NCBI GenBank assembly: GCA_019510535.1
Contig: JAEKKE010000084.1
Span: forward strand, 1-34,533
Direction: 5' to 3'
Origin: Acidobacteriota bacterium
GTDB lineage: Bacteria > Acidobacteriota > Terriglobia > Terriglobales > Acidobacteriaceae
Length of the DNA stretch: 34,533 nt
Position 1 is the stretch's first letter. Each line of letters opens with the position of its first letter. The notes under the pieces are model-generated. The model did no database searches, was not told where the DNA came from, and worked only from the letters and a program-made list of their open reading frames with translations. Shown here piece after piece: positions 1 to 9,514 of this stretch. Both the position numbers and the translations under genes were made by a program.

Positions 1-819
<819 letters not shown>

Positions 820-845
<26 letters not shown>

Positions 846-2772
846 AAGAGGGAGCACTGTCCCCCATCTCCTGATCCTTGTACTGCAACTGGTAGAGCTT
901 CCAGTACAGACCGCGATGCGCCAGCAGTTGCTGGTGCGTGCCTTGTTCGTGCAGGTGCCCCTTGTGCATTACGAGGATGGTGTCGGCCTTCTGGATGGTG
1001 GAGAGCCGGTGAGCAATCATCACCGAGGTGCGTCCGGTGATCATGCGGTCTACTGCGGAGCGAACCAGCAGTTCTGTCTCGGTATCGACGGAGCTGGTCG
1101 CTTCATCCAGGATCAGGATGCCCGGCCGATGGGCCAGTGCGCGTGCAAACGAGATCAGTTGCTTCTGACCGGTGGAGAAGGTGGCTCCACGCTCCACAAC
1201 CGGCTCCTGCAGCCCTTTGGAAAGGCTGCGGATGAAAGCTCCCAAATTTACGTCTTCGACCGCTTGCTGCAGTTGCTCTTCAGTGATCCATTCGCTTCCC
1301 AGGCGAATGTTCTGGGCAATGGTGCCAGTGAACAGGAATGGGTCCTGCAGCACCACGCCAAAACGTCTGCGCAGGCGATTCAGATCCTGTAGCCGCACGT
1401 CTACGCTATCCACAAGGACCTCGCCGCGCTGCACGTCGTAGAAGCGCATCATCAGGCTGGTAATGGTGGTCTTGCCCGCGCCGGTGTGACCAACAATAGC
1501 GGCGGTCTCATCTGGAGCGATGATGAAGGAGACTCCCTTCAGAATCCATTCAATCTGTGTGTCGGCAGCCAGCTCTTCGTCCGTAGCGGAGGAGACGAAG
1601 ACTTGCTGGGCCTCGGTCAGGCGCTGATAGGTGAACCAGACGTTGCGGAATTCGACCGCGCCGGAGTTATCGCCGGCAATCGGTTGTGCAGGTGACTGGA
1701 TCGTGGGAGCGGTATCCAGCAACTTGAAGATGCGCTCCGCGGCTGCCATCGCTGCCTGCAGGATGTTGTACTTTTCGCTGAGGTCCTGGATGGGGCGGAA
1801 GAACCGCTGTGCATACTGCATGAAAGCGATCAGCACGCCCAGAGTGACATACCCGGAGAGGACGCCGGCTCCGCCGCGCCAGATCACCAGTGCGATGGCT
1901 GTCGCTGAAAGCAGTTCAACGGCCGGGTAATACAGCGCATAGGCGAAGATTGCATCGGTCCACGCCTGTTTGTTTTCATCGTTGACGGCGGAGAAGTCAC
2001 GGAAGGCGCGCTTCTCGCGGTTGAACATCTGTACAACCGCCATGCCCGAGACATACTCCTGCGTGAAGGAGTTGATGCGCGCTGTCGCGCCGCGCTGGCG
2101 CCTGTAGCTGTTCCGCACATGGTCGCGGAACAACTTTGTACAGTAGATGATGGCCGGAATCACCGAGAGCGTCATCAGCGCCAGCAGGGGATTCATCTGA
2201 ACCATCACAATCACAATGAACAGCAGGACGAAGACGTCCTCGAAGATGGCCAGTACACCCGAGGTGAACATCTCGTTCAGGGCATCGACGTCGCCGGTGA
2301 CGCGCGTAACCAGCCGGCCCACGGGGTTGTGGTCGTAAAAGCTGACGTCCATGCGCTGCAGATGACGGAAGATCTGGCTGCGCAAATCGAACATCACGCG
2401 CTGCCCGGTCCACTGCATCAGGTAGGTCTGCATGAACTCCAGCCCATAGCTCACCAGCAGAGCGATGAGATACAGGGCCGCAAGCTGCGAGATACCGGTA
2501 ATCGGGTCGTGGCTCAGATAGCGGACGATCCAGGCCGGCTTGTGCCCCGGTTCGGGAGTCATATAGGCATCGACGCCTACCTTGACCAGGAACGGTCCTG
2601 CCACGTCCGCCCCTGCCTTCAACAGGATCGCCAAAGCGGAGATCAGGGCATGACCGGTGTATGGCCGCAGATAGGTCAGCAAACGCCGCATCAGGCGTGA
2701 ATCGAATGCTTTACCCGCCGGATCGTCGTCATGTGCCGACTTTTTCTTCTTGTCTTCTGCCTTGGCCGCCAT
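820..2772 (-). CDS. ABC exporter, fused permease and ATPase (MdlB/MsbA type)
   Basis: Half-size ABC exporter of about 650 aa in the inner membrane, expected to dimerise and export lipids, drugs or peptides; the substrate cannot be read from sequence. A charged lysine-rich N-terminus precedes six membrane segments spanning roughly residues 40-325. The ATPase follows, with Walker A GHTGAGKTT (about 428-436), Q-loop LQDPFLF, signature FSTGQKQ (about 532), Walker B ILILDEA (about 552) and H-loop histidine near 588. The signature is not the canonical LSGGQ. About 25 extra acidic residues lie between the A-loop tyrosine (FTYQ) and the ILKGVSF strand. I chose the ATG at 2772 (MAAKAEDKKK); an in-frame ATG at 2838 would add 22 residues but would abut the divergent hemW start. 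The gene overlaps threonine synthase tail to tail. Confidence 0.9.
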
Positions 2773-2839
2773 CTGGATAGATTGTAGATGCGGAGCCACC
2801 CGTCTCCGGTTCACCCTTTCCAGTGAAACAATAGACAAG

Positions 2840-3985
2840 ATGCCCTCCGTCGGTCTCTATCTTTCGGTTCCGTTCTGCCGCGCCAAGTGCAGTTACTGCA
2901 ACTTCGCGTCCGACGCCTTCGGCCCCGCCCGGATGGATGCTTATGTGGAGCGCCTCTGCGAAGAGATCGCCCAGGCGCCGGCAAAGGCTTCCGGTATGGG
3001 GGCGACGTTACCCCGGGATGTGGATTCGGTCTACTTCGGCGGAGGGACGCCGAGCCTGCTCTCTTCCGCTCATTTTCAGCGCATCTTTGAGGCCCTGCGG
3101 GCTGTTTTCTCGCTGCAAACCGATGTGGAGTTCACTCTGGAATGCGCTCCGGGGCAGCTTGTGGACGATACCCTCGCAGAATTGCTGCGTCACGGCCTCA
3201 ACCGGGTCAGCCTGGGAGTACAGTCTTTTGTCGACCAGGAGTCGCGCGCGGTCGGCCGCTTCCACACAAAGGATGTCTGCCTGGCCGAGATCGCCCGCCT
3301 CCGCTCCGCCGGCCTGCAGGAGATCAATGTCGATCTGATCGCGGGTCTGCCGCACCAGACTCACGAGAGCTGGCGTATCTCCCTGGAGCAGGCCGCTGCG
3401 ACAGGTGTGCCTCATGCCAGTGTCTACATGCTGGAGGTCGATGAGGAGTCCCGGCTGGGAAGGGAACTCATCGCCGGCGGTGTCCGCTATCACGCCCACC
3501 ATGTGCCGGATGATGGCCTGGTGGCGGAGATGTATCTTGAGGCCTGCGAGTTCCTGGGGAACAATGGCATTCCTCAATACGAGATCTCGAACTTCGCCCG
3601 TCCTGGCCAGGCCTCCCGCCACAACCTTAAGTATTGGAAGCGCCTTCCATACCTCGGTCTGGGGCTGGACGCACACTCTATGCTTGGCGATTGGCGCTTC
3701 CAGAACACAGACGATCTGAATGCCTATCTCGAGGGCAAAGCATCGCCGGATCCGGTTGCTGTGTCACCGCATGAGGCATCGGAGGAAGAGGTCTTCCTCG
3801 GCCTGCGGCTGAATGAGGGGATTCTTCTTCCTAAAGAAGGTCCCGTCGTTCCCGTGCTGCAGCAGTTGGTTCGAGAGGGTCTGATGCAGCTTCATGGAGA
3901 CCGCGTCGCTTTGACCCCGAAGGGGCGTCTTCTCTCGAACGATGTCTTCACCGAGCTTCTCGGTGCTGGAGCATTTTCCCTGTAG
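2840..3985 (+). CDS. hemW: HemW, radical SAM heme chaperone (HemN-like)
   Basis: Radical SAM protein of 381 aa in the HemN/HemW family. Short members without the HemN N-terminal extension are now regarded as heme chaperones rather than coproporphyrinogen oxidases. The cluster motif CRAKCSYC (C13, C17, C20; CX3CX2C) sits right at the N-terminus, which is typical of HemW. VYFGGGTPSLL follows, and the C-terminal HemN-type domain covers about residues 300-375. The ATG at 2840 is chosen because family proteins begin just before LYLSVPFC; an upstream in-frame ATG at 2750 would run into the divergent ABC gene. The last five codons (G377-L381) and the TAG stop lie in the left end of an inverted-repeat element (3967-4081), so the original C-terminus may have differed slightly. 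Confidence 0.9.
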   Translation: MPSVGLYLSVPFCRAKCSYCNFASDAFGPARMDAYVERLCEEIAQAPAKASGMGATLPRDVDSVYFGGGTPSLLSSAHFQRIFEALRAVFSLQTDVEFTLECAPGQLVDDTLAELLRHGLNRVSLGVQSFVDQESRAVGRFHTKDVCLAEIARLRSAGLQEINVDLIAGLPHQTHESWRISLEQAAATGVPHASVYMLEVDEESRLGRELIAGGVRYHAHHVPDDGLVAEMYLEACEFLGNNGIPQYEISNFARPGQASRHNLKYWKRLPYLGLGLDAHSMLGDWRFQNTDDLNAYLEGKASPDPVAVSPHEASEEEVFLGLRLNEGILLPKEGPVVPVLQQLVREGLMQLHGDRVALTPKGRLLSNDVFTELLGAGAFSL

Positions 3986-4081
3986 GTGTAGAGCGGGGCT
4001 TCCCCATCTATGGGCGTTTTCCGCAACGAAAACGCGGCTGTACTCCTCTTCCGGGATACCCATCAACAGGGAAATGCTCTA
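3967..4081. mobile_element. MITE-like inverted-repeat element, copy A
   Basis: A 115-bp non-coding element with imperfect terminal inverted repeats. The left end is TGGAGCATTTTCCCTGT (3967-3983) and the right end is ACAGGGAAATGCTCTA (4066-4081), whose reverse complement differs by one substitution and one gap. The centre holds a perfect hairpin, GCGTTTTC (4014-4021), six-base loop, GAAAACGC (4028-4035). The inner region is nearly identical to the reverse complement of copy C at 18821-18939, and the left end aligns with copy B at 13281. The left end encodes the last residues and the stop of hemW. The right end lies 21 bp before the threonine aldolase start. No transposase is encoded; mobilisation in trans is an inference. 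Confidence 0.7.
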
Positions 4082-4102
4082 CTGCCTGAGACAATACAGG
4101 GC

Positions 4103-5140
4103 ATGGAGATTATCGAGCTTCGCAGCGATACGTTGACCAAACCCACCGCCGCTATGCGCCAGGCTATGGCTACCGCCGATGTTGGCGACGATGTATACGG
4201 GGAAGACCCCACGGTCAACCGGTTGGAAGCGCGAGCCGCGCAGGTCTTCGGTAAAGAAGCTGCGATCTTCGTTCCCACCGGATCGATGGGTAACCTCACT
4301 TCCATCATGGTTCACACGCGGCCGGGGCAGGAGGTTATCTGCGAATCGCGCGCCCACATTCTGGATTGGGAGATGGGATCGATGGTCTCCGTTGCCGGAA
4401 CCGTGCCGCGCACCATCTTTGGGGACCGCGGCGTGCTTACCTGGTCTCAGATCCGCGAAAAGATCGTTCTCAATACTGCCGCATACTATCGCGCGCGTAC
4501 GGGACTGATCGAGCTCGAGAACTCGCACAATATGGCAGGGGGAACGGTCACGCCGCTCGATGTCTTTGAGGAGATCTGGGCTGGAGCCAAGGAGTGTGGC
4601 ATTCCGACGCATCTGGATGGAGCCCGCGTCTTCAACGCTGCTACTGCGCTTGGTGTTTCCGTCTCGCGGCTGACCAGTGGCTTCGACACGGTCATGTTCT
4701 GTCTCTCCAAAGGCCTGGCCGCGCCTGTCGGATCGATGATCGTCGGTAGCCGTGCATCCATCGACCGTGCACGTGTCATTCGCAAGACGCTGGGTGGTGG
4801 TATGCGGCAGGCAGGTGTGCTCGCCGCTCCCGGCTTGATTGCCCTGGAGGAGATGTCCAAACGACTCGCGGAAGACCACGCGAATGCACGTCTGCTGGCG
4901 GAGGCGATCGCTACTTCTCCAGCCGCGGAGATCGATCTTTCAGGCGTACAAACCAATATCGTGATCTTCCGTTTGGCCGGCCAAGGGGATGCCATAGGGT
5001 TTGTTCGCCGCTTGGAAGCGAAGGGCGTTCGTTGCAGCGCCATCGGTCCGCACGCGGTGCGGCTGGTAACGCACAACGATGTTTCGCACACGCAATGCGA
5101 AACCGCCGCGAAGCTGATTGTGGAAGAGCTGAACGCCTAG
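4103..5140 (+). CDS. ltaE: Low-specificity L-threonine aldolase
   Basis: PLP-dependent fold-type I enzyme of 345 aa that cleaves L-threonine or L-allo-threonine to glycine and acetaldehyde. It opens with the family signature IELRSDTLTKPT (about 4-15) and shows GDDVYGEDPTVNRLE (28-42), an H85 expected to stack on the cofactor, HLDGARVFNAA (170-180) and the cofactor lysine K203 in CLSKGLAAPVGS. An ATG at 4010 is in frame, but the extra 31 residues are encoded by the repeat element (the peptide VFRNENAA recurs in another copy), so the ATG at 4103 before EIIELRSD is chosen. Its ribosome site is poor (AGGG only two bases before the start). The gene lies downstream of hemW with the repeat between them. 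Confidence 0.88.
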   Translation: MEIIELRSDTLTKPTAAMRQAMATADVGDDVYGEDPTVNRLEARAAQVFGKEAAIFVPTGSMGNLTSIMVHTRPGQEVICESRAHILDWEMGSMVSVAGTVPRTIFGDRGVLTWSQIREKIVLNTAAYYRARTGLIELENSHNMAGGTVTPLDVFEEIWAGAKECGIPTHLDGARVFNAATALGVSVSRLTSGFDTVMFCLSKGLAAPVGSMIVGSRASIDRARVIRKTLGGGMRQAGVLAAPGLIALEEMSKRLAEDHANARLLAEAIATSPAAEIDLSGVQTNIVIFRLAGQGDAIGFVRRLEAKGVRCSAIGPHAVRLVTHNDVSHTQCETAAKLIVEELNA

Positions 5141-5153
5141 AACCTGTCTAGGC
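5135..5153. terminator. Short hairpin spanning two convergent stop codons
   Basis: GCCTAG (5135-5140), seven-base loop, CTAGGC (5148-5153) form a perfect 6-bp stem. One arm contains the TAG stop of the threonine aldolase and the other contains the complementary TAG stop of the convergent histidine kinase. Only seven bases separate the genes. There is no T-run, so termination activity is weakly supported. Confidence 0.3.
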
Positions 5154-6920
5154 AGTCTCTGCCGGTGCGTGTACGACGAACTTCCGTGGCAGAGTGACGG
5201 TGACTTTGACTCCCGTTCCGTCGGGGAAGGCTGGGCTTTCGAGCTCGATCCGGCCCCCATGCTTGCTTAGAATGCCGCGACTGACCCACAGACCAAGACC
5301 TGTGCCTCTTTCTCCCTTTGTCGAGAAGAATGGCTGAAAGAGGCTCTGCTGGGTTTGGTTGTCGATCGCCGCCCCGCTGTTGGTCAATATGACCCGTGCC
5401 CCATCGCCCAGCCTGATCAGTTCCACGCGGACAAATCCTCCGGGGTCGGCGGCTTCGTAGGCATTGGTGATGAGATTGGTGAAGACCTGGCGCAGCTCCG
5501 CTGGATATCCCTCGACCAGTGCGGTCTCAGGCAGGATCTGCTCCAGCGTTACCTGGGCTCGCTGAATCTTATAGGAGATGAGCGAGATGAGGTCCTGAAG
5601 TAGTTCCCGTAGCTCGACCGGCACAGGGGTGCGGGACTCACGGTAAAGGGAGAGCATTGCGCGGCTGATCTGCGTCACCCGCGATAGCTCCTGGTCGGCC
5701 ATCTCCAGCAGGTGACGGCGCTCCTCTTCTTCATAGGAATCGGTGCGCAACAGGTAGAGAATATTGGCCACCGAGTCCAACGGGTTATGAATCTCATGCG
5801 CGATGGTGGCCGCTAGCCGCCCGGTGACAGCAAGTCGCTCATTGGAGATAAGAATCCGCTGTGTCTGCTTCTCATGGGTAATATCGCGGAAGACAATCAC
5901 CACGCCCACCATCAGCCCCTCTGCGTCGCGGATAGGAGCTCCTGAGTCGTCGATGTGAACCTCGGTCCCGTCGCGTCGCCGCAGAATGGTGTGGTTGGCA
6001 AGTCCCATAACGCGGTCCATGCGTTTTACCCTGGCGATCGGGCTTTCGATTGGCAACCGGGTCTCTTCGTTGACGATATCGAAGACATCTTCGATGGGTT
6101 GGCCGAAGGCTTCATCGATCGTCCAGCCAGTCAGCTCCGTCGCAATCGGATTCAGCATAGTCACCAGCCCATGTCCGTCGGTGACGATCACGCCGTCGCC
6201 AATCGAGACCAATGTCGTCCGCAATCGCTGCTCTGACGCAAAAAGCTGATCGGCGCGCTCCTGCAGTGACGTCACCGACGTCTGAAAGCTGAGAGAGACA
6301 CGGTTGAGCTGATGGTTCATGTAGATTGCGATCAAAGTTCCGGTCAGAAGTGAAAGGACAAGCAGGTAGACTCTCGTGACGCGTGCGCGCTCCTGCCAGA
6401 CCCCTACGCTCTGCTGCCGCAGAACGCTGGTCGCCTGCATCGTCTCGGAAAACTGACTGCGGATGATATCCATCTGCGCTTTGCCCCGCAGATTCACCTC
6501 AGCTGGATTCTCATCCTTACCTGTGCGTACAGCCTCTATATGGAGATCAGCGAATTCATGTTTCCACTGCAGATAGGATGACCGGAGAGTACGGACGCGG
6601 ATAGTTTGCGGCAAGCTCAGGCCGGGTGTCTGTTCAACGTCATTCAATCTCTGGACGATCTCGCCTTCATGGCCGCGATACAGATCGAGAAATTGTTCAT
6701 CATGCGTGAGCTGGTAGCCCCGGAGTCCGGTCTCCTGGTCGAGGATGAGCTTTTGTGCCTGCCCAAGCCGTTGCAGATTCCGGTCGATCAGTTGTAGCTG
6801 GTTCACCGCCAGATTGGCGGAACGGATCTGCCATGAAAGAACTCCACTGACGATCAGCAATGCGGCAATCGGCAGCAGAAATGTCAGGAGAAGGATCCGT
6901 CGAAATTCACGAATGTCCAA
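5148..6920 (-). CDS. CHASE3-PAS hybrid sensor histidine kinase
   Basis: Membrane-bound sensor kinase of 590 aa. TM1 is about 9-30 and a periplasmic CHASE3-type helical domain about 35-175 (DQETGLRGYQLTHDEQFL is typical). TM2 is about 184-203, followed by a short coiled region and a PAS domain about 232-350. HisKA has H375 in the H-box IAHEIHNPLDSVAN. The HATPase domain shows NLITNAYEAADP (N-box), FFSTKGERGTGLGLWVS (F and G2 boxes) and ends near 585. The start codon is TTG (6918-6920), preceded seven bases earlier by AGGTG, which overlaps the stop of the upstream receiver gene. The gap to that gene is 10 bp, so the two are almost certainly co-transcribed. The signal sensed is unknown. Confidence 0.9.
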   Translation of the reverse strand: MDIREFRRILLLTFLLPIAALLIVSGVLSWQIRSANLAVNQLQLIDRNLQRLGQAQKLILDQETGLRGYQLTHDEQFLDLYRGHEGEIVQRLNDVEQTPGLSLPQTIRVRTLRSSYLQWKHEFADLHIEAVRTGKDENPAEVNLRGKAQMDIIRSQFSETMQATSVLRQQSVGVWQERARVTRVYLLVLSLLTGTLIAIYMNHQLNRVSLSFQTSVTSLQERADQLFASEQRLRTTLVSIGDGVIVTDGHGLVTMLNPIATELTGWTIDEAFGQPIEDVFDIVNEETRLPIESPIARVKRMDRVMGLANHTILRRRDGTEVHIDDSGAPIRDAEGLMVGVVIVFRDITHEKQTQRILISNERLAVTGRLAATIAHEIHNPLDSVANILYLLRTDSYEEEERRHLLEMADQELSRVTQISRAMLSLYRESRTPVPVELRELLQDLISLISYKIQRAQVTLEQILPETALVEGYPAELRQVFTNLITNAYEAADPGGFVRVELIRLGDGARVILTNSGAAIDNQTQQSLFQPFFSTKGERGTGLGLWVSRGILSKHGGRIELESPAFPDGTGVKVTVTLPRKFVVHAPAETA

Positions 6921-6930
6921 TGAGCGGCAC

Positions 6931-7302
6931 CTATTGCGGACTGCGGTCCGAGAACAGGCGCTTCAAATTTGCCAGCAATGCAGGCGCGCCCTCTCCCTTG
7001 GTCATGTAAAGCGAGACATTCGCGGTTGCGTCTGCCGGCAGACCAACATAGGCAGAGAGTAGCAAAATAGGAAGGTCTGGACGCATAGTCCGCATCTGCC
7101 GTGCTACCTCATCCCCATCCATGCCCGGCATGGAGTAATCCAGAATTACAGCCTCTACCGGATGAGCCTCCAGCAGCGACAGACCGGAGGCGCCATCAGG
7201 AGCGCACAGCACACGGTAGCCGGCACGCTCGAGCAGCATGCTCCGAATCCGAAGCCCAACGGATTCATCATCGACACATAGGATCAGGGGTGAGTTCTGC
7301 AT
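6931..7302 (-). CDS. Receiver-only response regulator
   Basis: Single receiver domain of 123 aa (CheY-like) with no output domain. The acidic pair D11-D12, phospho-acceptor D55 (VILDYSMPGMDG), S83 and K102 are all in the canonical places. K102 is followed by G rather than the usual P. It is the first gene of an operon with the CHASE3 histidine kinase 10 bp downstream. It is divergent from phoB, with 156 bp between starts. It probably acts as a phosphate acceptor for that kinase or as a partner in a phosphorelay; its target is not visible here. Confidence 0.88.
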   Translation of the reverse strand: MQNSPLILCVDDESVGLRIRSMLLERAGYRVLCAPDGASGLSLLEAHPVEAVILDYSMPGMDGDEVARQMRTMRPDLPILLLSAYVGLPADATANVSLYMTKGEGAPALLANLKRLFSDRSPQ

Positions 7303-7458
7303 CAGTGGGCCTGTGTGCCCACACTACACCATCACCTTCGTAGATGGCTCGTAAATCCGTTGCGAATCAACAGATCAGATGAGCAGATTCACATTATTTT
7401 TGCATTCCAGACCTTCGGTTGCGATAGCCTAAGGCCGAACACAGGAGAAAAACGCTCT

Positions 7459-8157
7459 GTGAGCCAGACCATCTTTCTGCTGGAAGACGATCTCGATATC
7501 CAGCGGCTGGTACAGTACCACCTGGAAGCTGCGGGCTTCACCGTCCGGGCTTTTAACGCGGCTACGAATGTAGCCTCTGACGCTGAGCGGCAACCCCCGG
7601 CCCTCTTCCTGCTGGACATCATGGTGCCCGGCGGTGACGGTCTGGATCTTTGCCGTCGTCTGCGCTCCAACCCCGCGCTGTCGACGATCCCCATCATCTT
7701 CCTCACCGCGCGCGCCAGCGAGAACGATCGTGTGCTCGGTCTGGAATTGGGAGCCGATGACTACATCACTAAGCCTTTTGGCACCCGGGAGCTGTTGGCT
7801 CGTGTGAAGGCCGTGTTGCGCCGCTTTGAACGTCCTACTGCGCCAAGCATTGTCAGCTTCGACAATATTGAGATTGATCAGGCTGCCATGCAGTTGAAGG
7901 TAGGCGGGCACCTGCAGACGACAACGGCGACTGAGTTTCGTCTGCTGGACTATCTGGCCCGCCATCCAGGCCGTGTCTTTACCCGCGATCAGTTGCTTGA
8001 CGCCGTGTGGGGCGACGCTCGCTTCGTCACCCCGCGTTCGGTCGACGTCTATGTACGGCGAATTCGCGAGAAGATTGAAGCCGATCCGGAAAACCCGCGT
8101 TACCTTAAAACCATGCGCGGCGCCGGTTATCGTTTCGAAATGCCGAAGACCGTCTGA
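7459..8157 (+). CDS. phoB: Phosphate regulon response regulator PhoB
   Basis: OmpR/PhoB-class transcription factor of 232 aa. The receiver domain has D10-D11, phospho-acceptor D53 (LLDIMVPGGDG), T83 and K105-P106. The winged-helix DNA-binding domain is about 135-230 (TEFRLLDYLARHPGRVFTRDQLLDAVWG, a long known-family stretch described here by its start TEFRLLDYL, and DVYVRRIREKIE). The GTG at 7459 is chosen: AGGAGA (7443-7448) lies ten bases upstream, and SQTIFLLEDD is the normal domain start. An in-frame ATG at 7315 would add 48 unlikely residues. It heads phoB-phoR-pst-phoU and should activate phosphate-starvation genes when phosphorylated by PhoR. Confidence 0.92.
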   Translation: MSQTIFLLEDDLDIQRLVQYHLEAAGFTVRAFNAATNVASDAERQPPALFLLDIMVPGGDGLDLCRRLRSNPALSTIPIIFLTARASENDRVLGLELGADDYITKPFGTRELLARVKAVLRRFERPTAPSIVSFDNIEIDQAAMQLKVGGHLQTTTATEFRLLDYLARHPGRVFTRDQLLDAVWGDARFVTPRSVDVYVRRIREKIEADPENPRYLKTMRGAGYRFEMPKTV

Positions 8158-8166
8158 GGGAACGCC

Positions 8167-9513
8167 TTGAAGCGGACCATCACTGGAATTGTGGTGCTGC
8201 TGTGCGTGGTTACGGCGCTGGCTGCATTTGGCGCTGGTTGGGCCTTGTCCGGCTCGCCTGTGTGGCTGCGCTTCATCACGCTTGCCGCCATCATGCTGGG
8301 TATCTCTTTGCTTGCCATCGCAATTATTAGCGGTGCGCTGCGGAGAGATGCCTCCAGCCTTCGTCTGGCTATCGTGGCCTCCACTCCGGAGCAGCAGGCC
8401 AGTCGGCCCGATCTGGGTGATTTCCAGGACCTCTGGCCTGCGTTTGACGCAGCGCGGCAGAAGGTTCATTCCCAGATCGCAGCGATTGAAGAAGAGCGGG
8501 CTAAGCTCGCAGCCGTCCTGGATTCCATGCAGGACCTTGTCGTTGCTGTGGATTCAGCGGGGCGCATCCAGTGGGCGAATGAACCCATGCGCCGCGAACT
8601 CGAAGGTGCAGTCCGCCATGGACAGGCGATTGTGCATACCATCCGTGATCCCGAGGTGCTGCTCTGTTTGCAGGTGGCGCTTGACGATGGTTTGGTGACA
8701 CAGCGCCGCTCTACTTCTCTCAAGCCCGGCCGCATCTTTGAAGTGAACGCCGGTCCCATCCCCGGTGGCGGCGCTGTTGCCGTATTACACGACCTGACCC
8801 GCATCGAGCAGGTGGAACGTACCCAGCGTGAGTTCATTGCTAACGTCTCACACGAGCTGCGCACTCCGCTGACCTCCATCTCCGGTTACGTCGAAACCCT
8901 GCTGGACTTTGAACGCTCGCTGTCTCCTCAGTCCAGGGAATTTCTTGAAACGATCCTGAAGAACGCCACCCGCATGACCCGCCTGACCGAGGACCTTCTG
9001 GTTCTGGCCAGGGTTGAAAGCGGTGAGAATCCCATCCATCCGACGGTCGTCCCCGCAGAGAAGCTGGTACGCGATGCAGTCGCTGCTGTCCGCGGGATTG
9101 TGCGCGACGCAGGGGCCAAGCTCGACATCGGCACCATGGACTCGATCAATGTGATGGCGGATGCCGATGCCACGACCCAGGTGCTCTCCAACCTGATCGA
9201 AAACGCGACGAAGTATGGCCGCGCTACGACCGGGGAGCCCGCCCGGATCGAGGTCTCTGTCGAACAAAAGGGAGCCCATGCGGAGTTCCGCATCCGGGAC
9301 TGGGGTGCGGGTATCGCCTCGGAGCATCACGACCGCATCTTCGAGCGCTTCTACCGTGTGGACAAAGCACGTTCGCGCGAGACCGGCGGTACAGGTCTCG
9401 GGCTCGCCATCGCGCGCCATATCGTGATGCAGCATGGCGGAAATATCTGGGTGGAGAGCCGCCTCAACCAGGGAAGCACCTTCGCGTTCACCCTGCCCGT
9501 GGTGCAGGGCTGA
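8167..9513 (+). CDS. phoR: Phosphate regulon sensor kinase PhoR
   Basis: Inner-membrane sensor kinase of 448 aa with two N-terminal membrane helices (about 5-27 and 32-57) and almost no periplasmic loop, as in PhoR proteins that sense through the Pst/PhoU complex. A PAS domain follows (about 115-210), then HisKA with H229 in FIANVSHELRTPLTSISG and HATPase with NLIENATKYG, DWGAGI and GGTGLGLAIARHI. The start is TTG (8167-8169), with GAGGG overlapping the phoB stop as ribosome site. It phosphorylates PhoB. The stop TGA (9511-9513) is one base before the pstS start, so translation is likely coupled. Confidence 0.93.
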   Translation: MKRTITGIVVLLCVVTALAAFGAGWALSGSPVWLRFITLAAIMLGISLLAIAIISGALRRDASSLRLAIVASTPEQQASRPDLGDFQDLWPAFDAARQKVHSQIAAIEEERAKLAAVLDSMQDLVVAVDSAGRIQWANEPMRRELEGAVRHGQAIVHTIRDPEVLLCLQVALDDGLVTQRRSTSLKPGRIFEVNAGPIPGGGAVAVLHDLTRIEQVERTQREFIANVSHELRTPLTSISGYVETLLDFERSLSPQSREFLETILKNATRMTRLTEDLLVLARVESGENPIHPTVVPAEKLVRDAVAAVRGIVRDAGAKLDIGTMDSINVMADADATTQVLSNLIENATKYGRATTGEPARIEVSVEQKGAHAEFRIRDWGAGIASEHHDRIFERFYRVDKARSRETGGTGLGLAIARHIVMQHGGNIWVESRLNQGSTFAFTLPVVQG

Positions 9514-9514
9514 T

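Noticed and set aside
4010..4102. N-terminal extension of the threonine aldolase from an upstream ATG
   Set aside because: The extra residues are encoded by the inverted-repeat element; the same peptide appears in an unrelated frame of copy C. The family start is at 4103.
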